Positions 56,101-64,000 of a stretch of DNA of 64,000 bases are shown here, piece by piece. Made by a program: the position numbers and the translations under genes. Origin of the DNA: Varanus komodoensis (taxonomy: Eukaryota > Chordata > Lepidosauria > Squamata > Varanidae); the NCBI RefSeq assembly GCF_004798865.1, contig NW_025335505.1:25903355-25967354 (forward strand). Reading direction: 5' to 3'. A model generated the notes under the pieces. It saw only the letters and a list, made by a program, of their open reading frames with translations. It was not told where the DNA came from and made no database searches. The number at the start of each line of letters is the position of its first letter. The first letter of the stretch is position 1.

Positions 56101-56781
56101 TCCTGCCAACTGCTGTGATAATTTTCATATGATAGTTAATGATCCCCTCTCTGCTAGAGTTGACAGAAGTAAACCTCTGGAATTACCTTTAAGTGAATAG
56201 TATAGTCAAATGCTCTAGGAACTTCTGTGTGGTCTAAAAACAAAGCCATGGATATTGATATGGACTTCAAGTGCACAGAAATATCTTTAGTGTGCACTCA
56301 AAATTAAAAGTGATGAATCAATATCAGTATATTTGACAAGCTATGAGGGTCATTGATTATTAAATAAGATTTGCTTTTGTTATTTTCCCACCCCGTTTCC
56401 ATGTGTTATTCTAACGCATTGCAGTTCTTGCATCCCAGCTAGTGAGAGATTGATGATGTAAATATTTTCCTTAAAGAATTAATTTTTCACTGTTTTGAGT
56501 TGCAATCACTGAAGGTGGGAGTGATTAGTTGTTAAACAAATAAATCCTGACTTTCAGTGTCTTAAAATTATTTTTTAGAGTTGACAGCATTGTTGAACTG
56601 AAATATTTCCTTAATGGCAGCTTTAAATGTCATTTGAAAATAACTTTTATTTAAATACATATTTATTAACCTTAACTATATTTATATAGGGTGTCCAGGT
56701 GGAGCTGACTTATGCAACAGCTGGAAAGGAAAACTTTTGCCATTGCATGAGAAGTTGAAAGCTTTTATTTTGCATCTGGAG

Positions 56782-56816
<35 letters not shown>

Positions 56817-58707
56817 GGATCTCATTAAAGCTGCATTTCATGTGGGCAAAAGGATTTGTGTTCCTCAGTGAATCTGAGCTGCAGGTCAAAGCTCTGAAGA
56901 TGCTAAAAGTTGCTGGAAATAATACATGTTGGGTTCTATGTGATGTGAGGGATCAATCAATGGTCATATTTATATGGCATGCGGGGAACTGAGAGCTGGT
57001 ATACACTAGCAGCTCAAGCATATGAGCTCTGAGAACCTTATTTCAACTCCTACTGCAGGCATTTACTCACCAAGTGACCTTTAGGCAAACTGTCATCTCT
57101 TAGCTTCAGCCCTCCACCTATCACAGTCCTAATCAGCCTTGCAGAGTTGTTTGTAAGCATTACCAAGATGATATATATGAAGCACTCTGAGCATTCACAA
57201 TCATATACAAATGTAGTATTTTGAGATGTGATAGCATGGCCACAACCATCAAGATTAACCTGTAACAATATACATTGTGATGGATATTGAAGTATGTACT
57301 TAACTGTGGGGTTGTTGCTCAAAATTTGTTTCTGCTTCTGTTAAACACTAGATCTACCTGAACATAATCATGCCCCTGCTCTCCCCACCCCTTCCAAAGC
57401 TATGTCTTGTATAGAAATAAACAAGCTGGCACAAAGCAGGAGACCTGGCCTGATAGGTCACAACAGGTTTGAGTTTCATGGCCTTATAACCTTTTCAGAA
57501 GTGTGATGCACACCTACCTAGGGATCACTGTTACGTATTTTAATGGCATCTGTGTAGCTTCCCCTTGGTGGCCGTTTGTGACAGAGTGAATTGCACTATA
57601 GTTCGTTTGAAAAGTGTGATTCTTGCTGTGTTTACCACACTTGTGAACTTCTATTTAAACTCCTTTGTCGCCTGTGGGTTTTTTATTATTATTTTTTAAT
57701 CAGGGTGACTGAGGTTGCAGAGGAATTAATGTGTGCTGAGTCTGCATAGCAATTCAAGTAGGGTTGCCACGATACAACTTTTATTACCCTAGATCAATAT
57801 ATTTGTGTAACACATGGGTAATGTGCTCAAACAAATACAGAAGTTCTGTAAACTCTTAGTATCTCATTGTCAAACTAAACTTATGTTATTACAAAAACCA
57901 GCTGTGTTCTATGGATGCTAAGAATGTTGTAAACCCTCAGTAAATTAGCAAGTATTAGGGGAAAATGAGTCACTTTTATGTTTATGTGACTTTACATTCT
58001 GTATTCTCCATCTAGCAGTTAGAGATCACATTTATTCTTTTTTAACTAGATGTACCAGACATCTCAAGGTTCCTCTAACTATTTGAAAATTATTGGTAAT
58101 GTGGCCATACACTAGTTATGGTCAGTTATTGATAAGTCAGTGCTAATGCTGTGACATGCAGTTTTGATTTTTTTTTTTATAATGGCTCTCACTTTTGGCT
58201 TCTAAGAGGATCAATTTGTCTATTGGAGCGAGCTATTGTGGCAACCCTATGCATATAACAACAACTAAATTTGAGTTTGTTTTTTGTTTTGTTCTTTTAG
58301 TTCTGAATCTGGAGGTGATACGTAATTGTGAAATCTAACTTTGTCTTCTGTTTTTTAACAGGATCCCTGCTCATTATGTATATCCACAGGCCTTTGTGCA
58401 ACCCGGAGTAGTCATTCCACATGTCCAGCCTACCGCAGCTGCTGCCTCCACCACACCTTACCTTGACTACACTGGAGCTGCATATGCTCAGTACTCAGCC
58501 GCTGCCGCCGCCGCTGCTGCAGCGGCAGCCTATGACCAGTATCCCTATGCAGCATCCCCAGCTGCTGCAGGATATGTCACTGCTGGGGGTTATGGCTATG
58601 CAGTCCAGCAACCAATCACTGCAGCAGCACCTGGGACAGCTGCTGCAGCTGCTGCTGCTTTTGGCCAATACCAACCACAACAGCTGCAAACAGATCGTAT
58701 GCAATAG
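40898..58707 (+). CDS. RBM24: RBM24, RNA-binding motif protein 24 (four coding exons)
   Basis: Coding exons 40898-41065, 42057-42180, 48711-48765 and 58362-58707 join in frame with GT/AG borders and encode about 230 residues with no disruption. One RRM spans about residues 11-88. RNP2 is KIFVGGL (12-18) and RNP1 is KSRGYGFV (50-57), which crosses the exon 1/2 junction. The C-terminal half is Ala-, Tyr-, Gln- and Pro-rich, with an 11-Ala run (162-172) and a 7-Ala run. The sequence is nearly identical to mammalian RBM24 as I know it (about 236 residues), slightly shorter, mostly in alanine runs. Known role of the family: binds GU-rich RNA, drives muscle- and heart-specific splicing, and affects stability or translation of targets such as p21 and p53 mRNA; nuclear and cytoplasmic. 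The paralogue RBM38 is less likely because the match to RBM24 extends through the C terminus. Confidence 0.97.
41066..42056 (+). other. RBM24 intron 1
   Basis: 991 bp from gtaagt to atcaag. The first part is still GC-rich promoter-like DNA. A SINE lies at 41769-41983. Apart from these nothing is recognised. The frame at 41698-42012 is a shadow over the SINE. Confidence 0.85.
41769..41983 (+). mobile_element. tRNA-derived SINE in RBM24 intron 1
   Basis: The head 'gtatactagttaagagtgtt' and 'ggattgggattccggagatc', then 'ggttcagccatgaagttccc', 'gggtgactttgggcctgttc', and a tail 'ggcagaatataaatgcaataa'. Same family as 24026 (-) and 54286 (+). Noncoding, sense to the gene. Confidence 0.75.
42057..42180 (+). 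CDS. RBM24: RBM24 coding exon 2
   Basis: 124 nt after the acceptor atcaag, beginning [20 protein letters not shown] and ending at PRIMQP plus one base (cag|gtaag donor at 42181). It completes the RRM, including helix 2 and strand 4 ([11 protein letters not shown]). Phase 0 in, phase 1 out, matching its neighbours. Confidence 0.97.
42650..42751 (+). mobile_element. BovB-type 3' tail insertion of 78 bp with 12-bp TSD
   Basis: Perfect duplications agcactactaca at 42650-42661 and 42740-42751 enclose a 78-bp insert. The insert carries only the last part of BovB: 'ggacaggagagcctggagga', 'gttgtccacggggtcg', 'cttcacgac', then an (AAAC)n-like tail. Either an extreme 5' truncation or a SINE using the BovB 3' end. 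Confidence 0.85.
42930..42985. repeat. Palindromic short repeat, family P1 (weak)
   Basis: The core 'ttccattgatttcagtggga' followed by 'ctgattcccaaagaaatgta'. Core and right arm of P1 only. Confidence 0.5.
43454..46652 (+). mobile_element. BovB LINE, near full length, sense in RBM24 intron 2
   Basis: The element at 43463-46643 is flanked by tttgatatt (43454-43462, 46644-46652). It is collinear with the copy at 1977 and very similar to it. The endonuclease reads [30 protein letters not shown] and [13 protein letters not shown]; a stretch equivalent to ITGTTG is absent from it. RT motifs: [20 protein letters not shown] (A), [13 protein letters not shown] (B) and [12 protein letters not shown] (C). 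A 14-nt loss before motif C and several stops (for example 44187, 45442, 45778) inactivate it. The 3' end is an (ACA)n tail. It sits in the transcribed strand of RBM24, so it is part of the pre-mRNA, but the flanking splice sites are intact. Confidence 0.95.
47067..47170. repeat. Palindromic short repeat, family P2
   Basis: 'ggcccccttcagatgttttg' then 'gacttcacctctcatttgtc', 'cagccaacatggacaatggc' and 'agttctagtcccaatgtcta'. The two ends are inverted copies (agatgttttggact and agtcccaatgtct). It resembles a common amniote foldback repeat of the type 'cagatgttttggactacaac'. Confidence 0.6.
48566..48653. repeat. Palindromic short repeat, family P1
   Basis: 'gtaatcctatacccatttac' on the left and 'gaaataggattacactgtg' on the right are inverted ends. 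The core 'gattccattttaatgggg' and the arm 'ttctgagtagatag' complete the P1 outline. Confidence 0.7.
48711..48765 (+). CDS. RBM24: RBM24 coding exon 3
   Basis: A 55-nt micro-sized exon between 'tctgttacag' and 'gg|gtaagt', reading [18 protein letters not shown] across its borders (phase 1 in, phase 2 out). It encodes the start of the region C-terminal to the RRM. Reading frame and sequence match the vertebrate RBM24 consensus exactly. Confidence 0.96.
49904..50165. mobile_element. Foldback (hairpin) MITE in RBM24 intron 3
   Basis: The left arm contains 'ttaagccatggtgagtgcag', 'ctggccacactttttgatat' and 'tcaggc'. Reading back from 50165, the right arm gives 'ttaagccacagtgagttgtg', 'gtggccattttgaatattca' and 'agc'. 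Arms of about 80 bp flank a centre of about 95 bp. No coding capacity; superfamily not assignable. Confidence 0.6.
51801..51891. repeat. Palindromic short repeat, family P1
   Basis: 'ctactcaaaagtacatccct' then the core 'ttgggttcaatgggacacac' and the arm 'tcccagataaacatatac'. All parts of P1 except the outermost right end. Confidence 0.6.
54230..54560. mobile_element. Foldback element with a SINE inserted
   Basis: The left part, 'cacagtagctaatcttaact' (54229-54248), pairs with the right part, 'taattaagattagcaacagt' (54500-54520), as an inverted repeat. A SINE of about 200 bp lies between them. Probably an old MITE cut by a younger SINE. Confidence 0.5.
54286..54495 (+). mobile_element. tRNA-derived SINE in RBM24 intron 3
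   Basis: 'ctgcagctgagtggttagga' head, then 'ctgccatggacctcactggg', 'gactttgggtcagtcacaga', 'ctcagcccagcctacctcac', and a tail 'gagagaaatataaacaaaaac'. Same family as 41769 and 24026. Confidence 0.8.
55366..55456. repeat. Palindromic short repeat, family P1
   Basis: 'atgaagtccatgggacttaa' and 'ttccagtttgcagtacaatg' fit the core and right arm. The left arm is eroded. Confidence 0.5.
55680..55860. promoter_or_regulatory. Candidate muscle enhancer in RBM24 intron 3
   Basis: Within 130 bp of repeat-free DNA there are an E-box cagatg (55724-55729), a CArG-like ccttataaag (55744-55753, one mismatch), an E-box cagctg (55764-55769), a MEIS-type tgacag (55785-55790), a MEF2-like tcaaaaatag (55795-55804, imperfect) and a PBX/MEIS-type tgtcaatca (55823-55831). 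MyoD, SRF and MEF2 are known activators of muscle genes, and RBM24 is muscle-enriched. The enhancer call is inference from motif clustering; each motif alone is weak evidence. Confidence 0.35.
56783..56814 (+). repeat. (TG)16 dinucleotide repeat in RBM24 intron 3
   Basis: Sixteen perfect TG units on the transcribed (sense) strand, so the pre-mRNA carries a (UG)16 tract about 1.55 kb upstream of exon 4. GU-rich RNA is the reported binding preference of RBM24 and RBM38. Confidence 0.9.
56995..57205 (+). mobile_element. MIR-like SINE, degraded
   Basis: 'agctctgagaaccttatttc' (tRNA-like B-box region), then 'ctcaccaagtgaccttt', 'ggcaaactgtcatctcttag', and 'gcagagttgtttgtaagcat' with a tail 'tatatgaagcactctgagc'. 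This order matches MIR-type SINEs. Confidence 0.55.
58362..58707 (+). CDS. RBM24: RBM24 coding exon 4 (terminal)
   Basis: Begins one base before ATC CCT GCT ([15 protein letters not shown]) after 'ttttttaacag' and ends at TAG 58705-58707 after LQTDRMQ, the conserved C terminus. It encodes 114 residues: a Pro/Val stretch, an 11-Ala run, repeated (A)QY and YDQY motifs, and a second Ala run of seven. The out-of-frame ORF at 58421-58801 is a shadow of the GCN repeats. Confidence 0.97.
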
Positions 58708-60905
58708 CAGATGGACCTATGAAGAAAGTTCTCTTTCTTATTCTTTCTATGTTGTTACCTTCCAGCCTTCCAATAGAAATAGTTTTAAAAGTGGCAATTA
58801 AACATAACTCATCCAGCTTTAAGGAAAGCTACAATGCAATATAGTATTACAAAAGCAAATGCCACTGTCTTTGTACAGTATGCATCCATATTATGGGTGG
58901 TATTCTGGGGTGGATATTTGTAAGGGTTCATAATATCAGCCCAGGCATCATCCTATCATGAAAAGATGACAGAAGTAACAAAAGAAGCTTACATTAAACA
59001 GAACAAAACGAAAAAAGTAGAGATGCATTTTACAGTATCAGGGAAAAAAGTCCAGGTGAGCAATATGTAGCCTTTATCAAGTTGAAGATGACTATTTAAA
59101 TGTTGAAAGCACTGACTCTCATTGCTACTTTTCATTATAGCCTGCAGAACTTTCTTTGAATAATAAGAAAATATTTCCTGACGATCTCATAATGGGCATC
59201 GAACAAACTAAGGAACGTGGCCTTTGGGGGGAAAAGGGTGGACAGGCACCAAAGTTATTTTCTCATCTGTCCTCTGTATGAATGGGACTATGGAGCAAGT
59301 GGTGTGGAATTAATGGGTGCAACAGCTGTACAGACAATCAATAGCACAGACCGTTCTGGAAAGAACACATCACTTGTGCTTGTTTGATGAGCTTGTCACA
59401 TTCTAATCCCTCTCCCCATCCTGTTTCACTTTTAGGAAACTTTGACTGCTGGTGTCAGCTATTCTGATTCTGAAATAGGATCAGCTCTTTACTACAACAG
59501 CCTCCTCTTTTTATTTATTGTATCTATTCATGGCTTGCGAATAAAGGCAGGAAGAAATTTGCTGAATTTAAACCTTTAAGAACTGTGTTAAAGGGGGTTT
59601 TTTAAATGATTTGTGCACAATTTAATACCTATTTAAATATTTATTTGCAAAACATAGCTCTTTTTCATGAGTCAGCTTGTGGAGATTGCAGTTCTTCAAG
59701 GGTTAATGCTATGTGGGCTATATTGTGCCTTAATTGTAATGCTATTTAAAGATATATTTATTTTGAAAATTCTACTATGCTGCGCTCTAAAGCAAAAACC
59801 TTAGATGTGAAATTGTAAAATTATGTATTCATCTCATTGTATAAGTTATTTAGCAGGGTTAGCTATAGTATCTAAAATATTAACCTAATCAACTAAGATG
59901 CTGACATGGGTTTATTTAAATTCAGTAAGTACACCATTTTATAATGGTACTTTTAAACATGTTTTTAAAGGTTTTACTCTTAAAAATGCTAGTTTCATGA
60001 TTTTCCCTCAAGCTCTTTGTCCATAAAAACTGTTTTGTTTTTTTGTTTTTTTAAGGAAGCAAAATTTAATTCCTTTGAATTGAGAATTGGTAAAAGGATC
60101 TGACCATAAAGCTACAATATTTCAAACACTTGATTAGGAGAAGGCCTGATGAATGCATTGCTGTTGTGTAAGAGGAACCTCTTTTTTGTGTTATGGTCAC
60201 AACAACGATCTCTGCAAATGGGCACCATTCGAATTGGATAAATGCTGTCCGGGGGAAAAAAAATGTATGTCCAGTCTGTGGGATCCTGTTTGCAGATAGT
60301 ACTGCTACTACCAGGACCCAAACCACATAGGAGGAAAAAAACACATGCGCACCAGAATAGTAGCCTGAGCCCTACTGATCATGCTGGGACTTGGTCCCAA
60401 CCATACATATGAAAGACTGGGGCTGAAGCCCCAATCTGAAATGCAATATATTGAAATAAACTCCCACAATATGATCCACGTAATGTGTTCAGGGTGGGTA
60501 GTTACTATTTTCTCCTACAAAAAGATATAGGTAGTTTTTCACTCTCATCTCTGTATAGATCAACTCTACTTCCTTTGCTAGGAAACGCTGCTTTACATTG
60601 TCCTGTGAAACTGCAATAACTTGCAATTTTTATTCTTGACCTAAAATGGAATTTAATATTTTACACTGTATTGGAATCTTTTTATACTTGAACAATTTCA
60701 TACAAGGGAAGACAGGATAGCATTTTTATGGACTTTATCCAATATCACTGGATTTACTTTTAATACTAGCCAGTGTTATGTACTAAGGTCGATAACATGA
60801 CTTTCATATGCATGTTATTTATTGTGTATATTGCTTTATAATGTTTCAAATCTTTTAATCTATACACTTGTATTAAAAAAAACAATAAAACATTGTTAAA
60901 TCCAC
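58708..60905 (+). other. RBM24: RBM24 3'UTR with three possible poly(A) signals
   Basis: AT-rich, repeat-free DNA following the stop. AATAAA occurs at 59540-59545, 60455-60460 and 60884-60889. The last is followed by a T-rich stretch and is the best candidate for the main end, giving a 3'UTR of about 2.2 kb. AU-rich blocks such as 'ttatttattgtatc' (59512) and 'atttaaatatttatttgc' (59631) could affect stability. The - strand frame at 60066-60344 is a shadow. Confidence 0.75.
60884..60889 (+). terminator. RBM24: Distal poly(A) signal of RBM24
   Basis: A canonical AATAAA within 'aaacaataaaacattg', the last one before the sequence changes character to repeat-bearing intergenic DNA. Confidence 0.6.
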
Positions 60906-60979
60906 CCTATTTTCAGTTGTGCCAAAAACATTTCTTAGTACTTCAGGATGTCTTGATCTGTTTTCTGATGTTCCTGTAT

Positions 60980-61085
60980 TGCAACCTTCCCCTGCCTGGT
61001 GCCTACCAGATATGCTGGACTTGCAACCTTTATCATCCGCATGCAACATGAGCTTTGGCATGCTAGCTAGGGATAATGAAAGTGG
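60980..61085. repeat. Palindromic short repeat, family P2 (reverse)
   Basis: Read on the - strand: 'ccctagctagcatgccaaag', then 'gcaagtccagcatatctggt' and 'aggcaccaggcaggggaagg'. This matches the common 'agtccaacaacatctggagggcaccag' foldback family. It explains most of the frame open at 60919-61308. Confidence 0.55.
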
Positions 61086-61876
61086 GAATCAAAGACTTCT
61101 GGAAAGTACCAGGTATAGGAAGGCTGCTGTTCCTCGTGAAGAACAAATCTGCTTGTTTCAAAGATACAAAACAAGACAAATGAAATACCCCTTAACTTAC
61201 TGTATTAATCACTGCTGTCAGTGTTTAAGGCTAAAGCAAGTTCTACAACATGTCACAAGATATGGTGGTACATTAGACAAATTCAGGCCTAGCAGCATCT
61301 GTTCATAAGTAAAGCTGGGTGTCCATATTCTGAAATAACATACATTTGTCTCTGGTGTTACATAATCAAACAAGGGATAGCCATTACCTTCGTGCCTTGC
61401 TTGTGAGTTTACAAGTTATATGCGAGACTGTTTTTGAGAACATTATGGAAGCTACACAAACCTTTGGATTTTACCGGAGGAATATAAATCCAATCAATAA
61501 ATTGTCTGACACAGTAATAAGGGAAGCTTATGGATTGTATCAGGTCCATTTGAGGATAGGTAAATAAAAGGCAGCTAGCAATATGGAGGCTGCATGTCAG
61601 TTGCATGTATCACATGTCATGGAAATTCATGCATCTTAAACAAGATAGACATGAATTGTGAAGAGAGCTGAATTTTTGGAGAAAAACATACAAAATATGT
61701 GGTAGGATAAAAGCTAAAAAACATCCAGAATTCTTTGCTTTGTGCACAATAACTATAGGCTAATTTAATAGCACGATGCAATAACTGTATACCGATGATG
61801 CAACATCCACAACATTGCCAATAGAAGGGAAGCATTTTGGTCTTTTAGTGATTAAGCTACAAATGTTATTTGTGAA
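61086..61876. other. Intergenic DNA downstream of RBM24
   Basis: AT-rich unique sequence. Short frames on both strands (61346-61606, 61617-61835) without family features. No repeat recognised. Confidence 0.4.
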
Positions 61877-61965
61877 TGATTTTAGAATCCTAGAAAAGTA
61901 GAGTTGGAAGGGGCCATGAAGGCCATCAGGTCCAACCCCCTGCTGTTGCAGGAGACCAAGTCACA
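61877..61965 (-). mobile_element. CR1 LINE 3'-end fragment on the - strand
   Basis: 'aatcctagaaaagtagagtt', 'ggaaggggccatgaaggcca' and 'tcaggtccaaccccctgctg' on + are the reverse of the CR1 3'UTR end (usual form 'atagagttggaagggacctt...tccaaccccctgc'). Only about 90 bp survive. Confidence 0.8.
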
Positions 61966-62917
61966 CCATCCCATTTTAGTTATTTTGCTGCTCCCTTCAA
62001 TATTAGACTATTTAAGTGATTAGTTTCATATAGGTGAAACAAAGTTTGAGAGAGACTTCGTTTAAGACACAGAAGAAAAGGTATAGTGTCATTTCTTAAT
62101 GTCTTTCTGTGTGTTGTGATATGGCATATTTAGATTTTTTAAAAGTCTGGGAAATCATGCGGTAGGTTTCATTGGTGCCCTTTGAATTGTTACATGTAGG
62201 ATTAGTGCCATTAAATTGCGTGTTAGATTCCCTGTCTCATCCTTTAAAGCTTTAATAGGAAGATTTGTCAATTTTCAGCATGGTTCAGGTTCTAGTCCAC
62301 TGGAATGTCTCAGGTGTTTTCAGCTTAGTCATTTAGGATGCATCCTAAAGCTGTGGTGCTATGGATGGGGAAGGAAGGAAGCTGAAGTGCCACCAGGGTA
62401 TGTCATACGCTGTGGACCCAGGCTCCACCTTTCCCACCTCCTGGAATGCTGCCTTCACACCTTCTCTGAGGAAGGTTTTAAGACCTCAGATGCACAGCCA
62501 ACATGGTTCTTTCCATGACCCCTTCCCTGGGTCTCATTCCTTTTCTGTGATAGCCACTTGTGGTTTCCGGACAAGAATAGGATGCACGTTGCTTGTTGCT
62601 TTCCATTTTAAACTTGCATGTTGCTTTCCCATTCTAAAATGCCTGAGATGCCTTGCCTTGGACTTCCTGGAATTAATAACATTAAGCTAAAATATGGTAG
62701 CATATTTGGCCCTATCCATTTTGCTTTTGACCCAGCTGACCACTATTAAGTCATTTCAGAAAGAACTGTCCTGACTTAAGAAATGCTTTATTGAAGAATT
62801 ATTGCTTATCTAGCAACAAATAATTTTGAATGTGTTTATCATTCAGACACCTGAATTTGCTCAGTCAATTGGTCCATCAAGGAATAAAAATCCTTGTACC
62901 ATTAAACAAGCATAAAG

Positions 62918-63004
62918 CTGTGATCCAAAAATACTTAACTGGGAGAACACCCTACTGAATTCAATGAAGCTTATTTCTGAGTTGTCATGTATAGTACTGT
63001 GGTG
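62918..63004. repeat. Palindromic short repeat, family P1
   Basis: 'gctgtgatccaaaaatactt' on the left, core 'cctactgaattcaatgaagc', arm 'ttatttctgagttgtcatgt', end 'atagtactgtggtg'. All parts present but mutated. Confidence 0.65.
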
Positions 63005-63069
63005 TAGGTAGATTCTTTTTCCACATATGATCTATTTCTAAATATGTTACCTACAACTAATGAACAACA

Positions 63070-63120
63070 ATGCAATATATCTCTACTCAGAAGTAAACCC
63101 CATGGAATGAAACTCCAAGT
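63070..63120. repeat. Palindromic short repeat, family P1 (half copy)
   Basis: 'atgcaatatatctctactca' followed by 'gaagtaaaccccatggaatg' is the left arm and half the core. Confidence 0.55.
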
Positions 63121-63169
63121 ACATCCCATCAAATTCACTGAATTCAGTTTAGCTTAAGAAACAAGCACA

Positions 63170-63425
63170 TAAAGGGAGACATGATGGAAGGGTACAAAAT
63201 TATGCATGGTGTGGAGAAGGTGGATAGGTAGACTTTTTTCAGCTTCTCTCAATATTGGAACCTATGGTCAGAAAAGATTTAGGACACACAGAAGGAAGCA
63301 AGTCTTCATCCAGCACATAATTAAACTTTGGAATTCATTTCCACAAGATGACCCACAATTTGAATGGCTTTAAAATGGGATTGGCCATATTCGTGGAATA
63401 TAATGTTATCAATGGCTACTAAGTT
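63170..63425 (+). mobile_element. CR1-group LINE, C-terminal and 3' fragment
   Basis: In broken frames: KLCMVWRRWIGRLFSA, FRTHRRKQVFIQHIIKLWNS and FPQDDPQFEWL. This corresponds to the C-terminal region of jockey/CR1-type ORF2 (usual form 'KIMHGVEKVDR...RIVNLWNSLPQD...GFKRGLDKFM'), ending near 'atcaatggctactaag'. A heavily decayed remnant, distinct from the CR1 copies at 21 and 32 kb. Confidence 0.7.
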
Positions 63426-63561
63426 TTGATGCCAGTGTATTACTTCCAGTATTACAGATGGGATGTTTCTGTACACCAGTTGGTGGGGAACATCTCTCTG
63501 TTCACCCACAAAGCAATTAGGCTGCTAAGAAAAAGAAGGCCTCCACTGGGGTCAATTGAGG

Positions 63562-63583
63562 GTTTGTTTGTTTGTTTGTTTTT
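63562..63583. repeat. (GTTT)n microsatellite
   Basis: Five GTTT units in a row. The remaining DNA to 64000 is unique, with a short GTGTGTGCATATATATG stretch at 63600-63616 and no gene. Confidence 0.8.
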
Positions 63584-64000
63584 GGAAAGCCTAGTTGCAT
63601 GTGTGTGCATATATATGAAAGAGTATGTGATGTGTAGAAATGAATATGAGTGTTGTGTGGGGGGGAGAGTGTGTATAAGACAGAATGCAGGGCTTGCTTC
63701 TGCTATGAGGTCCCTAGAAGTTTCCCTGAAAGGAATACATCTCTTGGGCTTAAAAGGCTTTCCACTGTGTCTTAGAACCTGATCCAGTGGTTTTCTGTAT
63801 AATTCTCACCTTTTGCTGGTGGCACCAGGCCCCTATCCTCATTAGCAACTGCTTCACAAACGAAGAGCTGTGCTTCACAGACAGATGCATGTATCCAGCA
63901 GCATGCAGATTAGTCCGATAATGCTTTTCTAAGCTCCGGTTTCATAGTACATACTCAGCCTTTGAGAATTGCTTTATACTGAGGATATGTAATGTAGACT

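Larger units (their letters stand above)
48766..58361 (+). other. RBM24 intron 3
   Basis: 9.6 kb, low in LINEs compared with the upstream DNA. It contains two foldback elements, a SINE, a MIR-like SINE, P1 repeats, a (TG)16 tract and a muscle-type motif cluster (all listed separately). Frames at 50202-50644, 50985-51290 and 53550-53759 have no family features. The acceptor of exon 4 is 'ctgttttttaacag'. Confidence 0.85.
61966..63169. other. Intergenic DNA, unique plus two P1 repeats
   Basis: No gene supported. The frames at 62216-62690 overlap in different phases and have no family. P1 palindromes lie at 62918-63004 and 63070-63120. Confidence 0.4.

Noticed and set aside
58421-58801. 126-codon frame overlapping RBM24 exon 4
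   Set aside because: An out-of-frame reading of the alanine-coding GCN repeats; the RBM24 frame is clearly the real one.
60919-61308. 129-codon frame just after RBM24
   Set aside because: Begins after the poly(A) signal and its first half is a P2 palindromic repeat; no family features.
1-64000. CRISPR array, bacterial operon, tRNA/rRNA genes, or LTR retrovirus
   Set aside because: Looked for regular spaced repeats, cloverleaf-like genes and paired LTRs. The repeats found are LINEs, SINEs, MITEs and microsatellites; the tRNA-like heads belong to SINEs. None of these other features can be supported.

Overview
This is vertebrate nuclear DNA, almost certainly from a squamate reptile. The evidence is spliced host exons with canonical GT/AG borders, a CpG-island promoter, several near-full-length BovB (RTE-clade) LINEs, L2-like and CR1 LINEs, tRNA-derived SINEs, and many foldback/MITE elements. 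I see nothing bacterial, no CRISPR array, no operon and no recognisable LTR retrovirus. The species cannot be named from the sequence alone.

Host genes, all on the + strand. (1) The left third carries coding exons of a gene I recognise from remembered mammalian sequence as STMND1 (stathmin domain containing 1). Two intact, phase-compatible exons lie at 1282-1406 and 6794-6942. A damaged-looking candidate terminal exon lies at 11702-11933. I could not find the exon that should encode the stathmin-like core. (2) The right half holds the whole of RBM24, an RRM protein controlling muscle and heart RNA processing. It has four coding exons (40898-41065, 42057-42180, 48711-48765, 58362-58707), giving an intact protein of about 230 residues, then a 3'UTR of about 2.2 kb ending near 60.9 kb. 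The order STMND1 then RBM24 on the same strand matches the mammalian arrangement.

Repeat layout. 2.0-5.2 kb: near-full-length BovB with a 12-bp target-site duplication (TSD). 7.1-9.2 kb: two L2-like LINE pieces head to tail. 10.7-11.0 kb: TA-flanked MITE. 14.0-15.0 kb: Tigger-like MITE split by a BovB 3' fragment. 17.4-17.9 kb: L2-like remnant. 21.3-22.3 kb: CR1 on the - strand. 24.0-25.3 kb: a SINE and another TA-flanked MITE. 29.6-31.5 kb: an old, decayed RTE relative of BovB. 31.9-34.8 kb: a CR1 split by an internally deleted BovB. 35.88-39.74 kb: a hAT-type element with 16-bp terminal inverted repeats and an 8-bp TSD, now holding an L2-like LINE of about 3.3 kb and ending just upstream of the RBM24 CpG island. 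43.46-46.64 kb: a second near-full-length BovB, sense-oriented inside RBM24 intron 2. Two palindromic short-repeat families are scattered through the unique DNA.

Regulation. The RBM24 promoter is GC-rich, with a CCAAT box and GC boxes. Intron 3 contains a compact cluster of muscle-type motifs (two E-boxes, CArG-like, MEF2-like, TGACAG and TGTCAATCA) and a 32-nt GU repeat of the kind RBM24 itself is reported to bind. Both are inferences from motif content. I found no novel multi-gene system. The most informative points are the apparent erosion of STMND1, the nested hAT/LINE structure at the RBM24 promoter, and the intron-3 motif cluster.
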